From assembly GCF_004115155.1 (NCBI RefSeq), contig NZ_RDSM01000008.1:1-22234 (forward strand): a stretch of DNA of 22,234 nt, in the 5' to 3' direction. The stretch comes from Granulicella sibirica. Lineage in GTDB: Bacteria; Acidobacteriota; Terriglobia; Terriglobales; Acidobacteriaceae. The first letter of the stretch is position 1, and each line of letters opens with the position of its first letter. The notes beneath the pieces were generated by a model, which saw nothing but the letters and a program-made list of their open reading frames with translations, had not been told where the DNA came from and did no database searches. Of the stretch, positions 7,414 through 16,579 are shown in pieces. Position numbers and translations under genes: made by a program.

Positions 7414-7731
7414 TTACTTCTTGAACGAGCCGTTATTTTGCACCAAACGGTGATCTCCACCACCTATTGCGGGCCCAATGTGACAATTTAAGAGCTTGAC
7501 CGCGTCCCTACCGTCAATCCGACGAGGAAAACATGAACCCCCGTGTGCGCAAAATTCTCCTCCGGTCGCATTGTCTCGCTCAATCGTCACCGAAAGAGTC
7601 TTCCCACTTTGCCAATGGTTTCCCAGATCGTCTTTTAGCGGCTGCAGAATGTGAACCTGACATTCTGGCTGCACGTTGACGACCGTCAAATTGGATACCA
7701 AGAATGCTCCGAGTATGAGGAGCTGAAACAT
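7414..7731 (-). CDS. Small exported four-cysteine protein
   Basis: A 105-residue protein of unrecognised family. Residues 1-20 (MFQLLILGAFLVSNL...) form a hydrophobic signal-like segment; the mature part has four cysteines (C24, C61, C67, C83), the middle pair in GEFCAHGGSCFP, suggesting two disulfides in a periplasmic or secreted protein. The start is ATG 7731, nine bases after GGAG; a GTG five codons upstream is also in frame. It stands alone between the IS remnant and the LamG-like gene on the same strand. Confidence 0.6.
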   Translation of the reverse strand: MFQLLILGAFLVSNLTVVNVQPECQVHILQPLKDDLGNHWQSGKTLSVTIERDNATGGEFCAHGGSCFPRRIDGRDAVKLLNCHIGPAIGGGDHRLVQNNGSFKK

Positions 7732-7952
7732 ATGATCATTCTCCACATTCTGTTTCAGCGGTCTGGTTGGGCGGGTTAGTATGCGTCACATGGCGCGACA
7801 TATGCCGCTCTTGGCGACAACGATACCCCTTCTCGCATGCCTCATTCATATAGCTACTGACCGATGTTGACGAACGGCCACACTCCTCGCCGCGCGTGTT
7901 CGATCTCGGGAAACAGTGGCCAATCGTCAAAACAATGTTTATAGCGGACAGA

Positions 7953-9125
7953 TTAGAACCGTAATCCTGCGGTGTCCCTGAAGCTAGCGCCGACGCCCCA
8001 GCCGTACCTGGTGCGATCCCCTCCAGTGTTCCTGATGGAATCGTATACGGCGAAGGTGACTATATTCCTACCAGGTTTAAGAACGAGCTGTACGGTGCCG
8101 TTTTCTAAGCTGTAGCGCCCGTCTGGTGGTTGCCGCTCTGCCTCCGGGTAATAGAAGTTCTTTTTTGTCGTCAAGAACGAGCCATTGACGAAGATCCATG
8201 CCTGCCCGATCCATCCAAGCGACATAGTCTTGGTCTGACTCTTTTCGGACCAAACAGAGAAGCGGAGCCATGTCAGCTCTGGGGAAACCTCTTGCGCAGA
8301 ATAGAGACGATTGAGATTTACAAACCCGAACCTCTCCGAACTGACCGGTTTCCACGCCTGCGAGGGAACATCCGAGAAAGCTGGAGGTTTGCCCAGATGG
8401 AAAGGAGTAGAAGAGCCAAGTTCCCAGTGATGAACAATGCTTCGGTCGTTATCGGAACGATCTGGCGCGACCGATGAAAGGAGCCCGTCAACCTGGCCAG
8501 CGCGAATTGTTAGGTTTGCGAACTGTGCCGGTCCCACAAGACCGATAGTTCCGTGAGAAGAACTACTCTCCAGCTTTCCTACCTTCAATACAGGTTCCGG
8601 AAAGTGATTGACATAAAGATTCATTCGTCGGCCCGAAATTACGAGCTTGAAATGGTTCCAGCCGTCATAGACCGGGGCTTGAGTCTGATACTCCGGGAAG
8701 ACATTCCAGAGCATGAAGCCATTAATGATGGGAGCGTACTGCACGCAGTCGTCTGAAGCTCTGCAGTCAACCGACGGGCGTAGGTAAAACTCTTCGGAGT
8801 TCTCCGCTCCCCGTTCGCCTTGCATACGGAAACGAATACCGGGAAGGCCATCTCCGGTCACCTTCATATCAAAATCGATTGTGCCGCTCGCAAAATCGAA
8901 GTTTTGGAGTTGGATAGATCCCTCCGATAATTGCACCAGACCTTGCGGAAAGCCTTCTCGAACCTCGAACGAGGGACTAGACGGCTTAGTACTGGCAAAC
9001 TCGGCGTGAGATATCCAACTCCCCGGGTTTAGCGGAACATCGACGCGCTGCGCCAAAGCGAAACAGGCCGAGGTCAACGTGACCACACTGGCGGCGTGTC
9101 TAATGAACTTCAACGGTGCAAACAT
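7953..9125 (-). CDS. Secreted LamG/DUF1080-like two-domain protein
   Basis: A 390-residue protein. ATG 9125 is preferred because it opens a clear signal peptide (MFAPLKFIRHAASVVTLTSA, cleavage after FALA); the frame runs 34 codons further up to a TTG start preceded by AGGGAAAA. Residues about 50-230 look like a concanavalin-type jelly roll as in LamG/DUF1080 proteins: GTIDFDMKVTG, FYLRPS, DGWNHFKLVISGRRMNLYVN and GTIGLVG. A second beta-rich domain (about 255-385) has WLRFSVWSEKSQTKTMSLG, GQAWIFVNGSFL and LKPGRNIVTFAVYD, resembling a sugar-binding domain of glycosidases. A role in binding or cutting extracellular glycans is inferred; no catalytic residue could be assigned. Confidence 0.75.
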   Translation of the reverse strand: MFAPLKFIRHAASVVTLTSACFALAQRVDVPLNPGSWISHAEFASTKPSSPSFEVREGFPQGLVQLSEGSIQLQNFDFASGTIDFDMKVTGDGLPGIRFRMQGERGAENSEEFYLRPSVDCRASDDCVQYAPIINGFMLWNVFPEYQTQAPVYDGWNHFKLVISGRRMNLYVNHFPEPVLKVGKLESSSSHGTIGLVGPAQFANLTIRAGQVDGLLSSVAPDRSDNDRSIVHHWELGSSTPFHLGKPPAFSDVPSQAWKPVSSERFGFVNLNRLYSAQEVSPELTWLRFSVWSEKSQTKTMSLGWIGQAWIFVNGSFLTTKKNFYYPEAERQPPDGRYSLENGTVQLVLKPGRNIVTFAVYDSIRNTGGDRTRYGWGVGASFRDTAGLRF

Positions 9126-9514
9126 AGTGTCTACGGGTGACTCCTGCTCCAAGGGTATAAGAGACGCCAGGTCAGTGAATGCAAATGGCCCGCGGAATGA
9201 AGACATTTCCGTGATAGATTCGGACAATTTTCCCTAGTCACCTGTCGGAGCTGGGACATCCTTGATGAACTGTATTCTTGAATGCATCTGCGCGACGACC
9301 ACGTCTAGGAAAGCATCGTAGACTCAAGCAATTAGGTCCCACGAATTACTCAACCGCATGATTGCGGACCGCACTCGACATCGCATGGCTCATTCCACCA
9401 TCCTGAGCATCGACATCCATCATCTTTCCCTCAAATTGAACACCACAAGTGACGTCGATGAAAATATTCCGAGCTTCACACGGATAATGTCGAAGACGTT
9501 AGGCGCGTCCTCCC

Positions 9515-10999
9515 TCATCTTGCTTCTGGCCGTCGTGCCATCCGTGATTTCCGAACCCCATAGGAGATGTAGATCAGCAAGCCGATAGCGGACCACACCG
9601 GCAAGACTAACTTTGCCTCCGTCGACAAAAAGAGGAACAGCAGGACGCACCCCGCAGCCGATAGTGGTGCGATGATCCACACCACAGCGACCCGGAATGG
9701 GCGCACACGTTGTGGATCGGTCCTTCTGAGCCGCAACACTGCCAGGGAAACCATGAAGAAGGCAAAGAGAGTGCCTGAGTTCGCGATTGCCGCCAATCGT
9801 CCGACAGGCAGGAAGGCGGCCGCAACTGTGACCGCCGTACCTGTGCCAAGTGTCATGATGTGCGGCGTCTGCCAACGCGGATGCACGCGCGACAATGCGC
9901 GAGGCAGTAGGCCATCGCGCGACATCACAAAGAACACCCGCGTCTGTCCGTAGATCATCATTAGGATGACGGAGGGAAGGGCCAGAAATGCAACGAGCCC
10001 CAACAGGTTGGCAAACAAGGGATAACCGATTTGCCGAAGCACAAAAGCCAAAGCTTCTTGCGAGCAGACAAGCGGACCGCTCGTGCCGGAAGCTGTAATC
10101 GACTCACACGCTTTTCCGAGTCCAAGCGAGCCCGGAGACAAATATTCACCATGTGGTCCGAAGAGAGGTTGAGATCCGTAAGCCCCAGTTACACCGATCG
10201 CAACGAGCACATAGATTATTGTGACCACCGAAAGTGCACCAAATAGACCCAACGGGATATTTCTTTGCGGCTCCCTGGTCTCTTCAGCGGCAGTGGCGAC
10301 GGCATCAAACCCGACAAATGTGAAGAAGATAGATGCGGAAGCGCTCGCAATGCCCGATACACCCAATGGAGCAAACGGGTGGAAGTTTGAAGCGTGGAGC
10401 AACGGGAGTGATAAGGCGATAAAGATTGCCAAGACCACAACCTTAACGGCCACAAAGAGTGCATTGACTCGCGCGCTTTCCTTCGTGCCGCGCACAAGCA
10501 GCAAAGTCACAAGAATCGAGATGATTACGGCAGGCAGATTAATTACGCCGCCCGCATAGGGCCCATTTGCGAGTGAGGGCGGAACGACTATGTGAAACAC
10601 TGAGCTCTTAAGTAAACCAACAAAATATCCCGACCAACCCACGGCGACCGCACTGCCCGTGATCGCATATTCGAGCACAAGCGCCCACCCTACGGCCCAT
10701 GCCCAGAACTCTCCAAAACTAACGTAGGCGTAAGCATAAGCTGCTCCGGAGACCGGAGCCATTGCAGACATCTCGGCATAGCAGAGAGTCGCGATACCAC
10801 AAACAAACGCAGCAAGGATGAACGACACTAACATGCCCGGGCCAGCTTGCTGGGCAGCTTCGGCAGTAAGCACGAAAATGCCAGTGCCGATCGTAGAGCC
10901 GATTCCAAGAAGGGTGAGTTGTAGCGGTCCTAGAGATCGACGCAGGCTTTTGCGTTCGTCGACTTCACTGACCGCATCTAAAGATTTGACTCTCCACAC
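9515..10999 (-). CDS. APC-family (CAT-type) amino-acid permease
   Basis: Inner-membrane amino-acid/proton transporter of 494 residues with about twelve or more hydrophobic segments. Family hallmarks: LGPLQLTLLGIGSTIGTGIFVLTA in the first helix, CYAEMSAMAPVSGAAYAYAY, and the conserved FFTFVGFDAVATAAEETREPQRNIP around helix 6, typical of cationic-amino-acid-transporter-like permeases. The start GTG 10999 gives the family-typical opening xWRVKSLDAV; the frame continues upstream to 11146 without family resemblance. It is not obviously in an operon, since the next same-strand gene is about 650 bp away. Substrate unproven. Confidence 0.92.
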   Translation of the reverse strand: MWRVKSLDAVSEVDERKSLRRSLGPLQLTLLGIGSTIGTGIFVLTAEAAQQAGPGMLVSFILAAFVCGIATLCYAEMSAMAPVSGAAYAYAYVSFGEFWAWAVGWALVLEYAITGSAVAVGWSGYFVGLLKSSVFHIVVPPSLANGPYAGGVINLPAVIISILVTLLLVRGTKESARVNALFVAVKVVVLAIFIALSLPLLHASNFHPFAPLGVSGIASASASIFFTFVGFDAVATAAEETREPQRNIPLGLFGALSVVTIIYVLVAIGVTGAYGSQPLFGPHGEYLSPGSLGLGKACESITASGTSGPLVCSQEALAFVLRQIGYPLFANLLGLVAFLALPSVILMMIYGQTRVFFVMSRDGLLPRALSRVHPRWQTPHIMTLGTGTAVTVAAAFLPVGRLAAIANSGTLFAFFMVSLAVLRLRRTDPQRVRPFRVAVVWIIAPLSAAGCVLLFLFLSTEAKLVLPVWSAIGLLIYISYGVRKSRMARRPEAR

Positions 11000-11644
11000 A
11001 ATTATTTCTCTTCTTCCTGACTTCCGTGGACCGCTGTTGCTTAGCCGACCTTCGTAGTCGATTTCACCCAATGTATCTGGAGGGCAGCCTGGAGTCGTCG
11101 GGGAAAGTGTGCCTCTCCTTCCCCCCATAGAGGTAGTCCGGTGCACCCTATCAGGGAGGCGATATCTCCCGAGATCTAGTGAATCGTTGGAATTGTGCGG
11201 CGCGTGCGTTCGATCTTCTGGCAGAAAACCTTCGAAAAAGCACGAAACGAAAAGCCCCTAGCCGTAGCAGATTGGCACTCTATTTGTTGCATATTGAAAC
11301 CGACGCTGTTCCCCAACACTGTGTTACTCCATCTGAAAATGATGTCTTCCGATGCTTCGATACTTGGTTAGCAGTAACTTAACGTTTGATGTGCGAGGTT
11401 TGCGATACCAAGCGCTCTGATCGGTCAAATGCCCTACGAATCCCGCCAGAGGTGCCTAAATAGTCTTCAATCGTGCAACTCGCGATGTAAAACACTCCAC
11501 GCGCGATCCTCCGCCAAGCATGGTTTCTTACGAAACGAATCCAAGAGCTGCCTGCCGCCAACAGCGATACTGCTGAGTACTCTCTTCTGAAGTCTAAGGA
11601 GCGTCAGTCTGAACTTTCGGTGTTCATGGCGTCCCTTATGGACG
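11000..11644. other. Long region without a recognised gene
   Basis: About 645 bases between the permease start and the glycosyltransferase stop. It is lower in GC than the flanking genes. A protein-like but startless plus frame follows a TAA around 11485 and reads to TAG at 11661 (charged, helix-prone: FLTKRIQELPAANSD), overlapping the glycosyltransferase end. This could be a gene remnant or chance. Confidence 0.45.
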
Positions 11645-12895
11645 CTAGGAAAGCGTATTAGCGATAAGCTCAGTCGCGACAGCAACAGAATCGGAGCTAG
11701 CAATCTCTTCGGCGAACCTCCTTGCGTTCTTGCGATACGAATCATCGCCTAGAACGCTCTGCATGGCGCCGCGGAGGCGTTCGGACGTAAGTTGATCAAG
11801 AGGCACCATCGTGCCGGTCTTCGTCCAGACGACGCGGGCGGCGTTGCCAGGTTGTTCGCTGGCAATCGGAATCGTGACCATCGGAATGCCACGACTGAGG
11901 CAGTCAATCACCGTGTTGATTCCTGCATGCGTGACGCAGAGAGCAGCACGGTCTAGGAGTTCTTCCTGCGGAGCGTAGTCGACAACGAGCACATTGGCCG
12001 GAACGTGAGTGTGCGAGGAGTTCCGCTGGGCACCGCCGAGCGTCAGAACAATCTGTGCGTCAAGCCCCTCTGCGGCCTCTAGGATTGCCTGGAAGATCTG
12101 TGAGATTCCGTTCTGTAAAGTACCAAGTGACGCATAGATCAAAGGCTGTGGGGTGAGCCGGTCCCAAGGAAACGATATGCGTTGACGGGCGCGCTCGTGG
12201 CGCAGCGGCCCGACATAATGCAGATTCAAGGGAGACCGCTTACGAGGGAAATCGAAGCCCGCCGGGATCTGCGCGAGTTGAAGCAAAGGGGACTGAGCAT
12301 CTTGCAAGAAGTCGTTGTGCGGCGCTAGATTCCACGTAACACGTTGCTTGTTCGTCAGATCCAATAATGGCTGAAAGATCTTCCGCGTCCCATCCCAGCC
12401 GAGCCGATTGCGTTCGCGTGCTGCATCAGAGGAGTCGTATACCCATGGGAGACTTGGAGGCGGCACGCCGTCTTCTTCGTTGATGAGCAACGCATTTGCT
12501 ACCGTGATAAAGCGTAAACCCAAATGTTCAGCGACTGTTGATCCGCCCGGAAATAGCTGATCGATGATCAATGCATCCACGGCCTCGTTCTTAATAAGGC
12601 TTGGAAGCTCGTTGAAGGCCGTTAGCTCGAGTAACGCCATTCTTTGTCCAAAGTACTTTAGGCTCGCCTCGCCAGAAAGCGTTGCTGTCATGCGCGCGAC
12701 GTCAGCGAGATAGCCAAGGCCCATTACACCTTCTCCGAATGGGACGAACCGAGCACCTGCTCTTTCGATTGCCGGGGCATTATCTAAGATGTTGAAATCG
12801 ACAACTTCTACGCCCCTCTCCACGAGCCCCGCGGCGAGAGCAAGTGAAGGGTTGAGGTGTCCGGCAGCGTAGAGGTGTAATAGACCAAGTTTCAT
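11645..12895 (-). CDS. GT1-family UDP-glycosyltransferase (MGT/CrtX-like)
   Basis: A 416-residue GT-B enzyme expected to transfer a sugar from a nucleotide donor to a lipophilic acceptor. The N-terminal acceptor domain carries H13 in AAGHLNPSLALA, the likely catalytic base. The C-terminal donor domain has LIYASLGTL (252-260) and the UGT signature about 320-355 (CVTHAGINTVIDCLSRGIPM, then SEQPGNAARV). That last stretch recalls zeaxanthin glucosyltransferases and macrolide glycosyltransferases; the acceptor cannot be read from sequence, and no carotenoid genes are in the window. Start ATG 12895 has only a weak GAGA-type ribosome site. A broken secreted-protein gene lies 27 bp upstream on the same strand. 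Confidence 0.9.
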   Translation of the reverse strand: MKLGLLHLYAAGHLNPSLALAAGLVERGVEVVDFNILDNAPAIERAGARFVPFGEGVMGLGYLADVARMTATLSGEASLKYFGQRMALLELTAFNELPSLIKNEAVDALIIDQLFPGGSTVAEHLGLRFITVANALLINEEDGVPPPSLPWVYDSSDAARERNRLGWDGTRKIFQPLLDLTNKQRVTWNLAPHNDFLQDAQSPLLQLAQIPAGFDFPRKRSPLNLHYVGPLRHERARQRISFPWDRLTPQPLIYASLGTLQNGISQIFQAILEAAEGLDAQIVLTLGGAQRNSSHTHVPANVLVVDYAPQEELLDRAALCVTHAGINTVIDCLSRGIPMVTIPIASEQPGNAARVVWTKTGTMVPLDQLTSERLRGAMQSVLGDDSYRKNARRFAEEIASSDSVAVATELIANTLS

Positions 12896-12922
12896 GCGGT
12901 TTTCTCGATTCTTTTTGAAGAT

Positions 12923-13600
12923 TTAGATGGGCTGCGGAAATGGGCGGTGATCGGAAGCTTTTTTGCCTTGGGCTCCGTTCTTCGCCAAAAGAGCGAAGCT
13001 ATCCACCGCCCGGCCTTCGTACGCCGTAATACGGGAGGACTTGAGTAGCTTCATTTGGTTGAGAAACTTCAGGTTGGTTTTGGGTTTGCCGGCAATTTTG
13101 GACGGCAATTTTTGGACATGAGTGAGTTGCGCGGCGGGATCCTGGAGATCCTCTGGCCAAGTGAGGCCGATCCAAGCGGTTCCATGTCCACCAGCAACAA
13201 TTGTTCGCCGCCTTCCAGGGTTCCGTTCTTAAACACTGAGTAGAGAAGGACTGTGGGGCCCTCTCTGCGGACGGCCAAGGTGAGACCTGGCGTGGGCTTT
13301 GCTCGAACGATTGGCATGGGACTGTCTTTGGTTCGCCCTTGTACGATTTCACCGAGTTCGGGGATCTCCCAGGGATCGGGACATCAGGGCCATCGCCAGG
13401 GCCTAGATGAAAGCGATAGAGTTGGGGAACGCCGGCCTCGGCAGCGATCGGGCTACCACGCTTCACCTCGAGCACCCATGAGCCGTTCCAGGGATATGGA
13501 TTGCTCGGTGCGCGAGGTGGCACTGTGCTGTCGCCTGGAAAAGACAGAGCCCGGCTAAGGCTAGAGTGGATACCATTGAGAGTTTTCGTTTCCGATTCAT
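12923..13600 (-). pseudogene. Secreted protein of unknown family, three frameshifts
   Basis: Four frame segments reconstruct one protein of about 220 residues. They are a signal peptide (MNRKRKLSMVSTLALAG, ending ATAQ) from ATG 13600 with a GAGGT ribosome site; PYPWNGSWVLEVKRGSPIAA through LGPGDGPDVP; DPWEIPELGEIVQGRTK through EQLLLVDMEPLG; and AWIGLTWPEDLQDPAAQL to the TAA at 12923. Frame changes fall near 13525, 13375 and 13170. The family is not recognised. Each segment reads as well-formed protein, so the inactivation seems recent. Confidence 0.72.
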
Positions 13601-13677
13601 TATGGTCGACCTCTTAGGCTTGTACTGCTTTGAGTGCCTGGTGCCGGCCGGCGGAGTCGTTCCATTGGCCTTTTCCT

Positions 13678-14085
13678 TCAGTCGCCGGTATGTACTGCGT
13701 GAGCGAAACAGCGTGCCAGTGACTGGGGAACATTAGGGCCCAAGGTTTGTGTCCATCTCGCCGCATCGTCCTCGCTGTCCGGGCCCAGTGCTCCTCCCCA
13801 CACATCACGCAATACTTCCTTGCTACCCGTGGCGCGAAAGAAGAAGACACCCCGTTCGCCGTCATGGGGAACGGCAAAGATGGCAGTCCAGTTACCGGCG
13901 TGCATATAACGCTGAATTCGAACTTCAGAGGGGGAGTGCTGTCCTGGAATGTTTGACGCGACGAGTGAAGCATACCGTCCCTGTCGCTCGGGCGTAAGCT
14001 GCTGATCGATCCCGCTGCAGACACCAGCAGAACTCGGAGATGGAAGCGTCAAGAGCAAGGTGAGAACTACGCGAAAAGAATCCAT
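13678..14085 (-). CDS. Small secreted hypothetical protein
   Basis: A 135-residue protein with signal peptide (MDSFRVVLTLLLTLPSPSSA) followed by a compact domain with RIQRYMHAGNWTAIFAVP, GVFFFRATG, DVWGGAL and a C-terminal SLARCFAHAV. Proteins of this build (short, exported, with an FFF...DVWGG core) are common unnamed proteins in proteobacteria and acidobacteria; function unknown. ATG 14085 has a strong AAGGAGG nine bases upstream. Stop at 13678. The broken secreted-protein gene lies just downstream, so both may once have been co-transcribed with the glycosyltransferase. Confidence 0.72.
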   Translation of the reverse strand: MDSFRVVLTLLLTLPSPSSAGVCSGIDQQLTPERQGRYASLVASNIPGQHSPSEVRIQRYMHAGNWTAIFAVPHDGERGVFFFRATGSKEVLRDVWGGALGPDSEDDAARWTQTLGPNVPQSLARCFAHAVHTGD

Positions 14086-14282
14086 GGACTACTGCCTCCT
14101 TTGCAAGACTGCCGGTATTCGCTCTGAGGCATGCCGTGCCCGAAAATAAGTTAGGTTCAGTTTCTTGGTAGATCTGAGGAATTCTCCGATCCGCTAGCAC
14201 CATTTCGACTCCAGGGATGTTGTCAGACGCTGATCCACATTTCGTGGTGAATTGATTGTGACCTCCACCAAAAGCTGGGCCT

Positions 14283-14531
14283 TCATGCCAATACCCGTGT
14301 TATTGCGGTTACCGGAGGCAGACTATGCACGTTTGCCGCCTCCGAAACTTTGATCGCTTGATCGCCTCCGCCAAGTATGCTTTCATATCCGGATACCGCG
14401 CCTGCGACATGGTTCATGCGTGAAAGCCAAGACAAGCTGCCTCCTGTGGCGAGACCAGACCAGTCAAGTCCGCCGCTTCTGACGGACACTGTGACGCCAA
14501 TAGGAACTGCAACCACTGCTGTTTGGCGCAT
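14283..14531 (-). CDS. Possible small Gly/Ser-rich protein
   Basis: An 82-residue open frame from ATG 14531, nine bases after GGAG. It is rich in Gly, Ser, Val and Ala (ATGGSLSWLSR, YESILGGGDQAIK) with one hydrophobic patch and no recognised domain. Its start overlaps the decayed small-gene copy at 14414-14670 in another frame. It may be a gene or a by-product of that decay. Confidence 0.3.
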   Translation of the reverse strand: MRQTAVVAVPIGVTVSVRSGGLDWSGLATGGSLSWLSRMNHVAGAVSGYESILGGGDQAIKVSEAANVHSLPPVTAITRVLA

Positions 14532-14670
14532 CGCTCGCTTCTCCACTCAGCAGGACGGAACAGGGACAGACTCGTCAGACCCGACATCAACCGCGACTGT
14601 TTCTGCTCTCCGAGTACACGCACGAGAACTTTGAGCACATCGGTGATTGATCGTTGCGGCTGCGCTTCAT
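14414..14670 (-). pseudogene. Frameshifted paralogue of the small gene at 19053
   Basis: ATG 14670 follows GGAGG by eight bases and begins MKRSRNDQ, matching the MKLNRNDC start of the intact copy. After codon 8 one base is missing, and the homology continues in another frame as ITDVLKVLVRVLGEQ, then ADLTGLVSPQEAA to a stop at 14414. The middle is about 28 residues longer than in the intact copy. The upstream operator block, its spacing and the Shine-Dalgarno are all shared with that copy. Confidence 0.6.
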
Positions 14671-14774
14671 TGATGTTTCCTCCGTTTTATTCGAGACACC
14701 GCTTGGAAATAGCCGGCGTGGCTTCAGCCATGGTTATAAAGACGCTTTCCGGGCAAGCGCGAGACGCTCGAATG

Positions 14775-14808
14775 AGGACAAAGGTGACTCGGATCACGCC
14801 ATAGTAGC
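14775..14808 (-). promoter_or_regulatory. CRP/FNR-like operator block, copy A
   Basis: Contains GTGA-N6-TCAC (14784-14797), the core spacing of CRP-family sites. The 34-base block is 31/34 identical to the block at 19291-19324. On the minus strand a TATAAC lies about 45 bases beyond the palindrome, putting its centre roughly 64 bases before a transcript start, as in class I CRP activation (inferred). Confidence 0.55.
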
Positions 14809-15119
14809 TAAGAGCTTTGAAGATCGGGGCAGATTCAATAAGTCTTCGGCCAGCGAAGATCCTTAGCAGGGTGTCAATTGTCAAAGCGCGTAGGCGGAGC
14901 GACCGAACCGAGGTGTCGGCTTCTTTTTGGAAGCTCTTCACTCCATCATGCAGTGTTAGCTTGGCGAAGCGAAGGTCCTACACTAGCACACTTTGCCGCA
15001 TCCCTTTTCCAAAAGTTCATCTTGGGCAGGAAGCGTTAAATCAGCATGAGGCAGTGATAGGAGCGCAAGGCGATCCCTCCTGGTGCCGCTCCAGAGAGAT
15101 AGAGAGATCGCTGTCGCCT
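14809..15119. other. Intergenic region downstream of the aldehyde dehydrogenase relic
   Basis: About 310 bases. No coding frame with family resemblance, RNA gene or repeat was seen. Confidence 0.5.
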
Positions 15120-16579
15120 TTAGTGTTGGGTTGGAATGTAGTCCTGGGTTATCTGCTTGTATTCGAGGAAGTCCTCCAAAGGGGCAACACCGCCGAGTCT
15201 GCCGAGACCGCTCGCCTTGAATCTGCCTTCTTCGAATTCCATAGCCAAATTTGCCCAGCTGTCAATCGAGATAAGGCCAGCATCAAGCTGACGAGACACC
15301 CGAATCTGTCTTGCTGCATCCTTTGTCCAGATGCATGCACTCAAGCCATACATCGTGTCGTTTGCCAGTAGGATCGCCTCTTCCTCCGTTTCGAAAGTTT
15401 GCAATGTCTGAACCGGGCCAAACACCTCGTTTTCAATGATCGACAGCGAAGGATTATGCACCTCCAAAAGAGTCGGATAGTAAAAGGCCCCATCTTTTAG
15501 GGCGGGTTCGGACGCAGGCCCTCCTCTTAACAGGACCTTAGCGCCACTTGCAATCGCTTCTTCAACTTCTTTGTTAACTCGCAGAACACTCTGTTTATCG
15601 ATCAGAGGTCCCATCTCGCTGGTGACATCGGCGGCGGTCCAGGGCGCACGGCTTTGATCCGGCTCGTTAGCTCAGTTTTCGCCCGGTCTGCAATACTCTG
15701 ATGAACCAGAACACGGCTGCCAGTCATGCAGAATTGACCAAGCGAAAACCGTAGGTGACTTCACGATTACGGGTAGGACCGGCTCAAGGTCAACGTCATC
15801 AAAAATCAGGTGAGGAGTCTTGTCTCCTAACTCTAATCCGACGCGCTTTAGCTCTGCGCCCGCAGCTTTGGCGATAATTCTTCTGGTGTTTGCACTTCCC
15901 GTAAAGCTGATGGTCCTCACTTGAGGAGAAGAAAAAAGCAATTGTGCTCCATCTGAGCCGGACTCGATGAAGAAATTGACGATGCCCTCGGGGATTTCGT
16001 CGACGGTGCTGAGGATATCGCAGAGTACAGCCGACGTTTGGGCCGCTTGGGGAGGCATCTTGATCACGCTTGAGCATCCTGCAGCCATTGCAGGTGCGAG
16101 CGCGCGGATGCAGAGATAGCTTGGAGAATTCCACGGAATGATCAGGCCCGCAACACCGACGGCTTGGCGAATTGACATGCATTGCTTTCCCGGCACAGGA
16201 TCGGAGACTCGGCCGAAGATCTGCGTCGATAAGCCCGCGGCAAACCTTCGAGCTCTCGGGATGGCCATTGCTTCAAACGTAGCTTCCGGACGAAGCTTTC
16301 CATTCCCCAAACACAACGAATCAATCACGTCTTTGGTACGCCTCGTGAAAGCGTCAGCGAGTGCATTGAGCGCAGCGGCCCTCTTCACGGGGTGCAACCG
16401 CCAACCCGACTCTTTGAACGCCCTTGCCGCCGCGTCTATGGCCGCTTGTGCAGTCTCGGAAGAAGCGTCGAAATAGGATCGATGGCTTTTCCTGTTGCTG
16501 GGTTAAAACTATCTTTCTCGTGTCCTGAGTTGGACCACTAACCCGCGATCCAATGCCGAGCTGCATGATTTAGTACCAA
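15120..16579 (-). pseudogene. NAD(P)-dependent aldehyde dehydrogenase, multiply broken
   Basis: All parts of an aldehyde dehydrogenase of about 480 residues are present in order but in different frames. A TTG start at 16579 (GGAGG seven bases upstream) reads NHAARHWIAG, then a TAG at 16540-16538, then SGHEKDSFNPATGKAI. A frameshift near 16475 leads to YFDASSETAQAAIDAA and on through IPWNSPSYLCIRALAPAMAA, VIKMPPQAAQ, FTGSANTRR and LELGDK. A second near 15740 leads to GQFCMTGSRVLVHQS with the catalytic Cys. A third near 15645 leads to DVTSEMGPLID, ENEVFGPV, NDTMYGLSACIWTKD and the C-terminus. The catalytic-Glu motif is LELGDK instead of LELGGK. No active enzyme can be made. The LysR gene at 17314 on the same strand may have been its regulator. 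Confidence 0.9.

Noticed and set aside
7152..7424. 90-codon plus-strand frame after the IS transposase
   Set aside because: Starts in a frame different from the IS6 tail homology and crosses the IS end; no ribosome site.
14817..15371. 184-codon plus-strand frame
   Set aside because: Its second half is antisense to clear aldehyde dehydrogenase sequence and its first half has no signals.
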